Assembly: GCF_017591425.1 (NCBI RefSeq)
Contig: NW_024467120.1
Span: 1,054,001-1,118,000, forward strand
DNA length: 64,000 nucleotides
Direction: 5' to 3'
From: Ochotona curzoniae
Lineage: Eukaryota > Chordata > Mammalia > Lagomorpha > Ochotonidae
Part shown: positions 1 to 10,627 of the stretch, one piece after another
Layout: each line of letters starts with the position of its first letter
How positions within the stretch are numbered: position 1 is the first letter of the stretch
Program-made: the position numbers and the translations under genes
The notes under the pieces: model-generated
Seen by the model: the letters and a program-made list of their open reading frames with translations, nothing else
Databases searched by the model: none
What the model was told of the DNA's origin: nothing

Positions 1-49
1 CCACCTGGGCCCCCAGTGTTTTTTTATTTGTTTGTTTTTATTGTTGTTT

Positions 50-318
50 TTAATATTTATTTTTATTTGAAAAGCAGATTTTTACAGACAAAAGGAAAGA
101 CACAGAGAGAGGTCTTCCATCCACTGGTTCACTCCCCAAATGTCAGCAGCAGCTAGAGCTGAACTGATCTGAAGCTGGGAGCCAAGAGCTTCCTCCTAGT
201 CTTCCATGTGGGCACAAGGGCCCCATGGCTTTGCGACATCCTCCACTGCTTTCCCAGGCCATAATCAGTCAGCTGGATTGTAAGTGGAGTGGCTGGGACA
301 CAAACTGGTGCACATTTG
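50..318 (-). mobile_element. old C-repeat SINE
   Basis: Starts with a T/A-rich tail (AATATTTATTTTTATTTG), then TCTTCCATCCACTGGTTCAC and CTGCTTTCCCAGGCCATAA. Diverged and without a clear head. Confidence 0.75.
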
Positions 319-449
319 AAATTTTAGTGCCATTGGTGGAAGATGAGTGTTCTGTGCTACCATATCTGCCCCACACCTCCCAACTTTACAACTTACTACG
401 AAGTTGTTTAATCAAACAAATTGATACTTGTCATAAGCACTTTAAAATC

Positions 450-807
450 CTTTTTTAACAAAAGATTTGTTTATTTTTATTGGAAAGACAGATATACAGA
501 GAGGAGGAGAGACAGAGGAAGATCTTCCATCCAATGATCCACTCCCCATGTGACCGCAATGGCTGGAGCTGAGCCAATCCAAAGCCAGGGGCCAGGAGCC
601 CTTTCCGGGTCTCCCACACAGGTGCAGGGTCCCAAGGCTGTGGGCCATCTTCGACTGCTTTCCCAGGCACAAGCAGGGAGCTGGATGGGAAGTGGTTCCG
701 CCGAGATTAGAACCAGTGACCATATGGGATCCCAGCGCATGCCAGGCAAGGACCTTCACCACTATGCTATGAAAGGACCTTCACCACTATGCTATGACTT
801 CGGGCCT
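450..807 (-). mobile_element. C-repeat SINE with perfect 14-base target duplication
   Basis: Full element from the AAAGATTTGTTTATTTTTATTGG tail to a CTTCGGGCC head. AGCACTTTAAAATC flanks it at 436-449 and 808-821. Near the head a 25-base segment (AAGGACCTTCACCACTATGC plus five) is tandemly duplicated at 748-772 and 773-797. Confidence 0.93.
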
Positions 808-839
808 AGCACTTTAAAATCTATGTACTAGAACTGAGA

Positions 840-2714
840 GTTCTCAGGCCTCACATCTGTGTAATTGGTCTTTTAGTATTGAGGGTGTCATTTAATGGGG
901 CAAAGAATCTTTTTAACGAAAGATGCCGTGTAGCCCACATGCAAAAATGAATGAGGTTCGATCCTTTCATCACCATAAAATTTGACCAAAGATGGATCAG
1001 AGGGGTCCAATCTTATTGCATACTCGATGAAATATAAGATAAATAATTTGAAGAGACACTTATCCCCAAACATATTTGTATGGACAGTAAGCATATTGAA
1101 ATATTGTTCAATATTATCAATCAGTTAGGGAAATGCAAGTAAAAACCACACTGAGCTGGGATGCTACTCACAACCCTGCCCCATATATATATATATATAT
1201 ATGCAGCATAAATTTTTTTTATGAATGAGGCATTTGGTACAGTGATTAAGATGCCACTTACAAATTCTGCATCGTACATCAGAGCGCCTGATCCTGTTTC
1301 TACTTCTAATTCCAGGTTGCTGGTAATGGGCACCCTGGGAGGCAGAAGGTGATGGCTCACGTGAATGTGTCCCTGCCTCCCATGTGTCCTAAAAGTGTTG
1401 AGACCCCCAGGATCCTGGCTTGAGGTCTTGGAAGCATTCCCAGCTCTTGGAAATATTTCAGGAGAGAGCCAACATGAAGATCTTTCATGAAAGATCTTTC
1501 TCTGTCTCAGACGGTCTACTTTTCACATAAAATGAAAATAAATGATTTTAATTAAAAGTTTTAAAGGAATCAGGCACTAGAGCCAGGCATTGAACCCTGG
1601 CTCCCCAATATGGAATGGGGCATCCTAATAGGCATAAGAACCGCTAGGCCAAATGCTTGCTCCTGAAACTCGAGTGTCGTTGTCACTTTGACAGTGGCTG
1701 GAATACTGCCCCCTCAGGACCTACAGAAATTGTTGAGCTTCTCTGCCCTCACTCCAATTTAGATACATACTACCTCCCACGGGGGAGTCATGCTTCCCAG
1801 GGGTAAATTAGTCCCGGTTTTGGCTTTGGCCCTTTCCACATCCTTTGACGATTCCCTGGGGAAAAAATTAGCATCACAGCAAGCCCTCGGTGTTTTTGCA
1901 TTCAAACCTCAATGTCCTGGCTGTTACTCCACTCCCAGGGGGCCTTGCCAGGTGGGGATGTGTTCATGAACTTCAGCAGAAATGGAGTCTGTGCTCACAG
2001 AAGCCCTTGTGCTATGCCCAACAACCATGGTATTGTTCCCTGTTCATCTTGGAATTTCTCTAAATGTCAAGGTCCTCCTTGCCACTGACGTATCATTCTG
2101 GGCAGCTGGGGTGGGATCTCCCAGTAAACCAAACCAGAATCTTCCCTATGGAGGAGATTGCATTCTATTGGGTGGACCGGCAGTGGGAAGCCCGATGCAA
2201 AGGAGAGGGTGATGCAGCTGGGATGACACACAGCTGGAGTTGGCTGTGGGGCAGGTGGCTTGCAAGGTTCAGTGGGATTGCAGGGAACAGGCTCCTGGGA
2301 AAAGAGAATTGGGCAAAGATGGAAGGGGTGAAACAGTGAGTCCAGACATCACCTCAGAGAAGAGCTTTCCAGACACGGAGACCCCTGCAATAAAGACCAG
2401 AAGGGAGGGGGCAACCCTGGAGGTGGGGGGAAGAGCAGGGAGGGTGGCGTGGCTGGGGGACATTGAGGTAAGAGTCCAGGAGAGTTGGTCAGCATGGCAG
2501 TAGAGCAACATGTTTGTGGCAGGGTACGAAGACTAAGGTGTGTGGATTCGCTTCAGTTAAAGCATGTGAAACAGTCATTTCTTGTTAAGTTTACAGTGAC
2601 CACGCTTGATACCAGCGCAGCCAGCGCAGCCAGCCACAAATGGGTTCCGAGCAGACACTCAGTACATGCAGCTAGCACTTGGTGGCCTTTCTCTGATTTG
2701 CTTTGGTTTTGTTC
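840..2714. other. SIRT5 intron, mostly unique
   Basis: Contains only the (AT)n and a weak SINE-like trace at about 1565-1665. No exon-like segment with splice sites was found. Confidence 0.5.
1183..1202 (+). repeat. (AT)n microsatellite
   Basis: Ten uninterrupted dinucleotide units. Confidence 0.95.
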
Positions 2715-2955
2715 TAAAGATTGATTTGTTTATATATGGAAATCATCCACCTGCTGGTTCATCCCCATAGATGGCTGCCCCAGCCAGCCTGGGCCAGATC
2801 AAAGTAGGGAGTCAGGAATCCCACCCAGGTCTCCTGCCTTCTGCTGTTGTCCGCATTAGCAGGAACCTGCGTCAGAACTGAAGTGGCATAGACTCCAGCT
2901 GGCACTCCAGTATGGGATGCATGTGGCTTAACCCACTAAGCCATAAAGCCAGTCT
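2715..2955 (-). mobile_element. old C-repeat SINE
   Basis: Recognisable by AAAGATTGATTTGTTTATATAT, CCACCTGCTGGTTCATCCCC and GGCTTAACCCACTAAGCCA. Heavily diverged. Confidence 0.65.
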
Positions 2956-3009
2956 TCTAATCCAAAAAGTCGTTCAGAGCAAGGCTGGTATAAAAGGAGG
3001 CACACCTTA

Positions 3010-3725
3010 AAGGCTGAGGTTGGTGATGAACTGAGCCGGACTCCACACTGGTTGGCACACACGGGAATCAGGTCTGAGGTCACCTCTGGTGAGGCTTCTT
3101 TGGCGAACCCCCAACTGGATCACTGGACTCAGAACTCCAACCATCTTGAAAACCATGGGATCTGTGGTCTGACCGTGGAGTGCATGTGTCAGAACTGGGT
3201 CTCCATGGTTGCTGAGGCCTGTGCAGTGGACACCATGCCCAGATGCACATGGGGGACATGATAACCAGCTCACCGAGACCTGCAGAGGGCATCTAGTACG
3301 ATGGACGGCAGAACAAACTGAATAGCTCTCCCAGTCAAGTGTCTGGGCGAGTCAACACTCTGAGGTGGATTATGTTGGCAAATAGACCTTGGAAGGATTT
3401 CCTCAGCCTTGGGACAACAAGATCAACAGCATCTCAGGACTATCAAAACCACTTTGGCAGTATCCTCAGAGCATGCTCCACATTGGGGACCCTGGGAAGA
3501 CATCAGGTGGCCTTTTGCCATTCCTGGGTACTGATGTGGATGGGTTGCTGGGAGTGGCCCTCTCCCCTTCTCTCTCCACTTTCCCCAGATACCAGAAGAA
3601 AAAAGGAGATTGGAGGTAGTTCTCTCATCCACTTTTCCCTATTCCTTGACCCTCCCCAACATGATTGATGGTCCAGATGGGCATGCATCCCTCTTAACTA
3701 TATAAACAATTTATTAAAAAAAATA
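3010..3725 (+). mobile_element. dispersed GC-rich repeat family X, copy 1
   Basis: Ends in the family 3' block: GATCAACAGCATCTCAGGAC, then CCTCAGAGCATGCTCC, CATTCCTGGGTACTGATGTG, a CT-rich run, and an ACTATATAAACAATTTATTAAA tail. Its 5' part carries one GAGGTCACCTCTGGTGAGGC-type block shared with the copy at 24420. Confidence 0.75.
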
Positions 3726-3730
3726 ATGTA

Positions 3731-4046
3731 GGGGCCTGGTGCGGTAGCCTAGTGGCTAAAGTATTTGCCTTGCACTTACTGGGATCCCATATGGGTGCCG
3801 GTTCTAATCTTGGCAGACCCGATTCCCGTCTGTAGCTCCCTGCCTGTAGCCTGGGAAAGCAGTAGAGGACAGCCCAAAAGCTTGGGACCCTGTACCCATG
3901 TTGGGAGATCTGGAGGAAGCTCCTGGCTCCTGGCTCCTGGCTTTGGATCAGCTCAGCTCTGGCCGTCGTGGCTACTTGAGGAAATCAGCGAACAGAAGAT
4001 CTTCCTCTCTGTATCTCTGATTTTCCAATTAAAATAAACAAATATT
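3731..4046 (+). mobile_element. C-repeat SINE, full length
   Basis: Head GGGGCCTGGTGCGGTAGCCT, body CTGGGATCCCATATGGGTGC, tail AATTAAAATAAACAAATATT. It lies directly after family X copy 1. Confidence 0.9.
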
Positions 4047-4227
4047 ATTATATCGGTGAAGGTCCATCCCTGTGCCATGTTAGGTTTGGGATAGAGGCAG
4101 GATCTGCCCACTGGAGCTTGCCTTTCTTGCATAGATCATGCTTAACCCGTTCCTGGTATTCCCCAACTTTTCCTCAAGATAAGGATCGCCGTGGTTCTTT
4201 TCTTATAATTTTATTTATTTATTTATT

Positions 4228-4480
4228 TTTTAGATTTTCATTTTATTTGAAAGACAGACACAGAAGGAAGAGATTTTGTTAACCTGAGAATTCATTCCCC
4301 AAATATCTGCAGAATCTAGGCTGCAGGAGGCCAAAGCAAGGATGCCCCCTGGTGGTCGGTACCCACATGCCTGACCCATCTCCTGCTCTCTCCCAGGCTC
4401 AGTGAGCAGAGGCAGAGGGGATGCGGGGGCCTGAGTGGCAGCCCAATCATTGAGTCACATGAAAGACCTCACAGAAAATC
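4228..4480 (-). mobile_element. old C-repeat SINE (weak)
   Basis: Tail-side TTTTCATTTTATTTGAAAGAC and AATTCATTCCCCAAATATCTG are clear. The remainder is only loosely similar. Confidence 0.5.
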
Positions 4481-5297
4481 ATGACCAAGGCCCCAGTCAG
4501 GACATCCTGAATCAGAATGTCCAAGGGCAGATACCGGTTACCTATATTTTTATCAAGTGGGCCAGCTTTTTTTAGTTGTTATTTTAGCCAGGAAGTCTCA
4601 GAAAGCTCAGGGTTACAATTTCTGGGTTTTGGTGTTTTTCTTTTTTCTTAAGGCAAGTAAAAAAGAAAAACTTGTAAAATCTCTCCTGCAGTGTTTTACC
4701 CCTAAACATAATTTCACGGATTTTATTTAGTGACTCATTATGTTTTTGCAAAGCCTTCCTGTTTTTTTTTCAATATTTTATTATATAATCTTTTTTCCCC
4801 CATATGTTCTCTCTGATATAAAGCAATGGTCATGCAAAACACAAAACAAATAGGTCAGTGAGTGAACTAGTATGTACACGTATTCTCATACGTGAACTGC
4901 ATGAGGGAGACGACATACCAGGAAGTGAAGATACGTCACAGCAGGCCTCTCAAGTCCCAATAGAAGCGGGACTCCCAAAGAAACTGCCAAATATACCCCG
5001 ACAGTATGACACAAGATTTTCTGCTCTGGCCCATACCTACAATGCCATGATACACTTAAATAGCAGAACGGTAAATTTGTAACTGTTCCTTGAGGACTGT
5101 ACTAGTACAATAATATGGATGGAAAAATACAACAATACAAAAAAAAAAAACCATAAAAAAACAAAAGGAAAAAACAAAAACAAAACACAGTAATATGGAT
5201 GGAAATACTGGATGGAGAAAATGGAGAGGAAGGAAAGGGTGGAATTCTTCTATCTACAAAAATGGGTCATGGAAAAGAATAAAAATAATCATTTTTT

Positions 5298-5545
5298 AAA
5301 AAGATTTTACACGTTTTTCATTAATTTTATGAAACTCCTTCATGGATGTACCAGAAGTAATAAGCAGTTGATAAAGGTCTCCCACGCGGGTGCAGGGTCC
5401 CGAGGCCTTGGGCCGTCCTCTGCTGCTCTCCCAGGCCACAGCAGGGAGCTGGGTGGGAAGTGGAGTAGCCAGGACATGCACCCTCACCCATGGTGGATAC
5501 AAGGTGAAGATTTAGCTATTAGGCTGTTGCACTGGGCCGAATAAA
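5298..5545 (-). mobile_element. C-repeat SINE with internal deletion
   Basis: AAAAAGATTTTAC tail side, then directly AGGTCTCCCACGCGGGTGCA and CTGCTCTCCCAGGCCACAGC, ending near CACTGGGCC. The GATCTTCC to CTGGAGC part is missing. Confidence 0.8.
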
Positions 5546-5744
5546 ACTTGTTTCTCAAAAAAAAAAAAAAAAAAGAAAAGCATACCACTTGTGATACCCA
5601 CAGAGTAGCCTGGGTGTGTCCTCTTTGCACTCTGTCTTCTCGTTAACATGCGCTGTGTGAGGCAACAGGTGATGATTCAAGTAGTTGGGTTTTGAGGCTC
5701 ATGTGGGAGAATTGGATAGAATTCAAATAGATACGTGTGTGTGT

Positions 5745-6058
5745 GTATTTATATAAATTTACTTACTTAAAGGGCAGATTTAGAGGGAAGGAGAGACAGA
5801 GTGAGAAAGATCTTCCATCCATTGATTCACTCCCCAAATGGCTGCAGTGGCTAGAGCTGAGTTGATCCAGAGCCAGGAGCCAGGAGCTTACTCCGAGTAG
5901 CCTATGTGGGTGCCCAAGGCCTTGGTCCCGCCTCTGCTGCTTTCCCAGGCCATAAGCAAGGAGCTGGATTAGAAGTGGAGCAGTTAGGACATGAATCAGT
6001 GCCCATGTGTGATGGTACGCTCAGGCTGCAGGATTAGCCTGTTGAGCCCCAGTGCAGC
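5745..6058 (-). mobile_element. C-repeat SINE
   Basis: Carries AGATCTTCCATCCATTGATT, TGCTTTCCCAGGCCATAAGC and the reversed head AGCCTGTTGAGCCCCAGTGCA. The polymorphic-looking (GT)n at 5733-5746 abuts its tail. Confidence 0.85.
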
Positions 6059-6059
6059 T

Positions 6060-7690
6060 CCAGAATGCGTGCATTTTTAGTGATTAAAGTAATGTTCTAC
6101 TAGGAAGGTCTTCTGGATTGAATTTTTGGTCTAGGAACTCGTAGTCTGGAAGGACCTGACTTGGACCTTGGCACTTGAGTGCTCAACATCTGATCCTCCC
6201 TGGGGATGCTGGGCAGTGGCCCGGAGCCCTGCTCCTAGCGGACCTTGAACCGGGACGTCCCAGATGCCCCAGAGATCAGGTGCATTCAGTGCCTTCTCTA
6301 CTTGTGACGTTTTAATGTATGATGGGTTTGTCTCCATGTCACTCCATCATTTGTCCAGGAACAGCTACATACAACTGTTCAAATAAATGTTCAATAATCC
6401 GCCCAGAGATAAACTTCATTAGCAACCTGGTTCTCGTTAGATGCATGAGACGTAAGCTTTTCCAGCATAGTTCCTATATTCTGTGCTGAGCAGTAAACCC
6501 CATTAGAAGGAGACAGAGACCATCCTACTTGCCCATTCCACATCCAGTCCCAAGGCGGACAAACGTCAGCCAGGAACAGGTGAATGGACCCAGGGCTTGG
6601 ACAGAGACTGCCTTGCAGAAGAGCTGTGGTCCTGTCCCCAAACTAAGGAACACAGTCACTCCAGGGCTTGGGGGCAGGGTGAGGTTTACATAGAATTTAA
6701 AAGCAGCAACTTTTGGTAGACCAGAAACACCTGGCAAAGCTGTGGATGGAGGGGGCAGTATCAGGCCTGGCCAATAAGGGAAAGCGGGGTCCTGTTTTCC
6801 TTAGGAATTACAGACTCAAGCCAGACATGGGGTGTCGTGACCAGAACGCCTGGCTGGAGCTCCGCCTGGGGTGGGGAGTCCCAGATGCTCCCTGTGTCCT
6901 GGAGGCAGGCAGGACCGTGTCCCATGGTGTTTACTGCGACAGTCCGCAACAGCAAGGTTTCTGATTTTAGTGAACAAAATCCGTCTGGGAGTGACAGGTC
7001 AGCTTTCACTCAGAGAAGGAAGATGTGACACTTTACCGTTTACCACGGCCAAAAATATTGCCTCCTGTTAACTTTGCCGCTCACTTTCTCTTTGTCTAAT
7101 TATATTCTGGTCTGTGACAGATGTTGACTGGTCAAGAGAAATGTTTACTTTTTCAATATCAACTGTACTTCTCTGCTTTCGGCTTTTTGTAAATCTAAGT
7201 GCTAAGAGACCTGGTCACGTACCTGCTAGGCATGAAGGGAATTTTGCGATAGCCTTGCCACTCAGAACATGTACTGCTTTCCAAAATATATGTCCAGAGA
7301 GAGGAATTGTATGGCGTGCTTTGTGATCAGTGACAATTCCATCAGAATTAGCTTTATGGAAAGAACAAAACACACATTTTCAAACTTACATTTTCAAGTT
7401 TCGCAATTCACTTTACAATCATGTCTCCCTCAACTCCTTAATATAAAACTCTCTTATATGGCACATAAATTCCAGACAGTTGGCATCTCCACATTTCCTT
7501 AGCCCTAGGCGCTTATCTCCAGTCAAGTCTTACATCTCGAGGGCTTAGAAACTAAAGAAGGGAATACAGGCATTGAAAAGGCATGTCTGTGAGTGACAGG
7601 CTGGGCCAGGCCCTGGATGTGAGAACTGCGTGAGCTGTCCTTCCACTGGCCTGCAGTCAACCCGCTGCCCTCTCTGTTCCTTCGTTTCAG
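6060..7690. other. SIRT5 intron before the last exon
   Basis: Unique moderately GC-rich sequence without recognised repeats. I searched it for the expected preceding SIRT5 exon (LCLVVGTSSVVYPA...) and did not find it. Confidence 0.5.
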
Positions 7691-7766
7691 GTTTCATTTT
7701 GAAGGACCCTGCGGCACCACCCTGCCTGAAGCCCTGGCCCGCCACGAAACAGAAACTGGGCCTTAG
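7691..7766 (+). CDS. SIRT5: SIRT5 last coding exon (C-terminus)
   Basis: This is the terminal coding exon of sirtuin 5, the mitochondrial NAD-dependent lysine desuccinylase/demalonylase. It follows a pyrimidine-rich TTCGTTTCAG acceptor, and its first base G completes an Arg codon begun in the previous exon. It then reads [19 protein letters not shown] and five more residues (TETGP) before TAG at 7764-7766. The recalled human C-terminus is [24 protein letters not shown], so length and almost every residue match; only the last residues drift. The exon encodes the end of the Rossmann-fold domain, with no catalytic residue. No other SIRT5 exon was found in 1-7690, so the preceding intron is at least 7.7 kb. 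NOL7 follows on the same strand, as in human. Confidence 0.93.
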
Positions 7767-8168
7767 GTATCCTGGCACAAAGGAAGCGATTATAGTGTAG
7801 AAACAAACTGGGTGATAAACATGGGAGAAGTGGAGACCGGTGGCCTAACGTGGGAACATTGCAACTGTCCTCTGATGCCAACCTGTTGAGAAGACATAGG
7901 GGTTTAGAAGTAGCCATTGCAAGCTTTTTAAGAAGAAATTAGAGAACTTTGGGTTGATGCATGTTACGTGGGCTGAACTTAAACATGAATATGTGTTTGT
8001 TGTCTTTGGTTGGTTATTGGGAAGGCAAAACACGATTTATGATTAGATTGTCTAAAATATATATTTATCCTGACTGCATTTTTTTTTTTGCCATTTGGGC
8101 CAAGAGGTAAGACTGATCTTCTAATTTTTACATTATTTTAATGAAAAATAAAGCTGCTCATTCCAGGA
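7767..8168 (+). other. SIRT5: SIRT5 3' untranslated region
   Basis: The stretch runs from the SIRT5 stop codon to the first good poly(A) signal. It is largely free of young SINEs, contains a T9 run, and has no coding potential that I recognise. The end is inferred from the AATAAA at 8147 and the GT-rich bases after it. Confidence 0.6.
8147..8152 (+). terminator. SIRT5: candidate SIRT5 polyadenylation signal
   Basis: A canonical AATAAA lies about 380 bases after the SIRT5 stop. About 20 bases on is a GT-rich element (GGAGGTGTTGTATGGT, 8167-8182), the usual downstream partner for cleavage. Confidence 0.6.
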
Positions 8169-8608
8169 GGTGTTGTATGGTATAGAGATGTTACCGCCCC
8201 ACCCCCCCCCCCACCACCACCAGAGGTGTTTCTGTTGGAGAGGTTTTTTTCAGTGTTACCATGGTCGGCTGCCTTACATCAAAGAATACGAAAGAACTCG
8301 GGAAGAGAAGAAAAAGTAGCAGTAAAAGTTGAAAATCAGAAAAGAAAAAAAAGTTGAAAATCAGGTTGAGAAAAAAGAACATCCACAGATATGCACCCCA
8401 AGAATATACACAGTTGCTTGAAGTTGAGCACTGGCCAGCTGAGCAGCAAGGAGAGCAGTGGAGGCGACGGCCACTGTTACCATCTTCAGTATCTTCATGC
8501 AGAGGCTGCCAGCCTGTGTGCATTCTACTAAGCTTTCTCACAGATTAGATTCTAAAAAGGGACTTACAAAACCAAATGAAGAAGCAAAAGCTATTGTTTT
8601 TTTTTTTT

Positions 8609-8880
8609 AAAAAAAGATGTATTTGCTTTTATTGGAAAAGAAGATCAGATTTGTAGAGGAGAGACAGAAAAATCTTCTGTCCATTGATTCACTTCCAAAA
8701 TGGGCACAATGGCCGGAGCTGAGCTCATCTGAAGCCAGGAGCCTCTACCAGGTCTCCCACACGTGCACAGGGTCCCAAGGCTTTGGGCCGTTCTCAACTG
8801 CTTTCCCAGGCCACAAGCAGGGAGCTGGAAGGGAAGTGGAGCAGCCAGGACACGAACCGGCACTTCTAGTACAGCCCGAG
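8609..8880 (-). mobile_element. C-repeat SINE, 5' truncated
   Basis: Poly-T then AAAAAGATGTATTTGCTTTTATTGG, with CTGCTTTCCCAGGCCACAAG. It stops after GAACCGGCACTT, without the head. Confidence 0.88.
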
Positions 8881-9072
8881 GTCCTCTGCTTGGGGAAAGG
8901 GGACTGGAACAGCCAGGAAGGCTGTGCCCTGGCTCAGACGATCTGACTGTAGTTCTCGTTGGTGGTTTCCAGTCATTTTTGGAAACTTTAGTCCCAGCGT
9001 TCTGTTGTTTTATCTATCGCTATTACTATTATTTGGTCCACATTTAGTATTGTTTTAAAATTAGAGACTGTT

Positions 9073-9399
9073 GGGCCCAGCACGGTGGCCTAGTGGCTAA
9101 AATCCTTGCCTTGAATGCACCTGGGATCCCATATGGGTGCCAGTTCTAATCCCGGCAGCTCCACTTCCCATCCAGCTCCCTGCTTGTGGCCTGGGAAAGC
9201 AGTCGAGAACGGCCCAAAGCCTTGGGACCCTGCACGTGTGGGAAAGCTGGAGGAAGTTCCTGGCTCCTGGCTTCGGATCGGCATAGCATTGGCCGTTGTG
9301 GTCACTTGGGGCGTGAATCATCGGATGAAAGCTCTTCCTCTGTGTCTCTCCTCTTCTCTGTATATCTGACTTTGCAATAAAAATAAATAAATCTTTAAA
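9073..9399 (+). mobile_element. young C-repeat SINE with target duplication
   Basis: Head GGGCCCAGCACGGTGGCCTA, tail CAATAAAAATAAATAAATCT. AAAATTAG(A/G)GACTG flanks it at 9057-9070 and 9400-9413 (14 bases, one mismatch). Confidence 0.95.
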
Positions 9400-9839
9400 A
9401 AAATTAGGGACTGCTTATACATTAGAAGACATGAAAGGAGAAGAAGTTGGAATACAAAATATATGTGAGAGGCAATTCAATTTAGCGCCGTCTACTGGGT
9501 GACAGACATTAGAAATAAAGCGCTTCCACTTGGTGCTGTTATGAGGGCTGTGAGCCAGGTCCAGACAAGACTACGAGGGGCAGGAGTGTGCCCTGGGGCT
9601 CTCAGCTCCTCCGGGAGGTGGGGGGAGCTCCGTGGAGGAGCTCTCCTGCCACTTGGGGGCACAGCGACCATGGTGAGGAGCACCGCAGCTCGGTCAGCCC
9701 CTGTGGGTGATGTGGCAGGGAGTACTGCCATGCCGCCGGCAAGGTCAACCTGGGACAGTCCCATGCGCAGATGCACAGTAAGTCAAGAAGTCCCTCACGG
9801 CTTCATACTGGCCCTGCCTTCTGGGAGTGACAGCAAGCC

Positions 9840-9940
9840 GAGGCTGTGTGGGGCCAGGAGCCAGGGGGACCAGGCTTTGGGGTCTCCTGAGCCTACAACC
9901 CCCAGGCATGGGCTGAGGCTGTGTGGGGCCAGGGGCCAGG
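9840..9940 (+). repeat. pair of 26-base direct repeats upstream of NOL7
   Basis: GAGGCTGTGTGGGGCCAGG plus seven more bases occurs at 9840-9865 and at 9915-9940 with one mismatch, a 75-base period. It lies at the GC-rich edge of the NOL7 promoter region; no function can be read from it. Confidence 0.85.
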
Positions 9941-10361
9941 CACTGGGGCACTCTGACCACCGGGCAGCTGCAGCCACGTTCACCAGCCATGGCCACCTCC
10001 CACGCGGAGTGCAAAGTGGCCTGAGCCGAACCCAGAGACGCCGACGGGCTGGGCCGAGCCAGCGATGGTCAGGGCAGCGACACGGCAGCGGAGGCCGGCG
10101 GTCACCCAGTGGTCACCGGGCGGGGTGACCCGCTCCAGCCCAGTCTCACAGTGCAGTTGTGGGCAGCCGAGCGCTCCCTGGAGGACACCAGGGCTGCCGC
10201 GCCGCGCCCACCGCCCTTAGTGCGCACGCGCGCCCGCCCGTCATGGCACCTCCGCACCTGCAGGGGGCGATGGCAGCCCGCGTGGTGCGCTCTTTCCCTT
10301 CGCGCTCTGCTGGCGGCTGCTTCCGGTGTCGGGCGCCTGGCGATCCGGCGTGTGGTGGGCC

Positions 10362-10627
10362 ATGGTGCAGCTGCGGCCTCGCCCGTCCCGCACCCCGGCG
10401 CCGGCTGAGGCGATGGTGGACGAAGGCCAGGCGGCCTCGGAGGAGGAGGAGGCGGAGCTCGGGCTGCGGCTGGGGCAGCCGAGCAGCGGCGCGGCGGCCG
10501 AGCCTCTGGAGGAAGACGAGGACGCGGACGGCGAGTGGGACGACGAGGCCCCGGACGAGCTCACGTTCGCGAACGCCCAGGCTGAGGCGAGGGAAGAGGA
10601 GCGGCGAGTGCGGGAGAGCGCGCGCAG
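10362..10627 (+). CDS. NOL7: NOL7 coding exon 1
   Basis: ATG to AG|GTGGGG donor. It encodes the acidic N-terminus ([30 protein letters not shown]) and the start of the helical [12 protein letters not shown] segment. It lies in the CpG-rich block. Confidence 0.95.

Larger units (their letters stand above)
8170..10361. other. SIRT5-NOL7 intergenic interval
   Basis: Holds two SINEs, an A/G-rich tract at about 8290-8380 and then GC-rich unique DNA leading into NOL7. No additional gene recognised. Confidence 0.55.

Noticed and set aside
4760..5130. A 370-base block before the A-rich run at 5140 as a gene or as part of the L1-tail family at 58468.
   Set aside because: It did not align by eye with the 58468 element and has no supported coding frame; left unclassified.
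9499..10128. A 209-codon plus-strand frame upstream of NOL7 as a separate gene.
   Set aside because: GC-rich promoter-side DNA with Arg/Gly/Ser bias and a 26-base direct repeat. No recognisable domain, and an equally open antisense frame exists.
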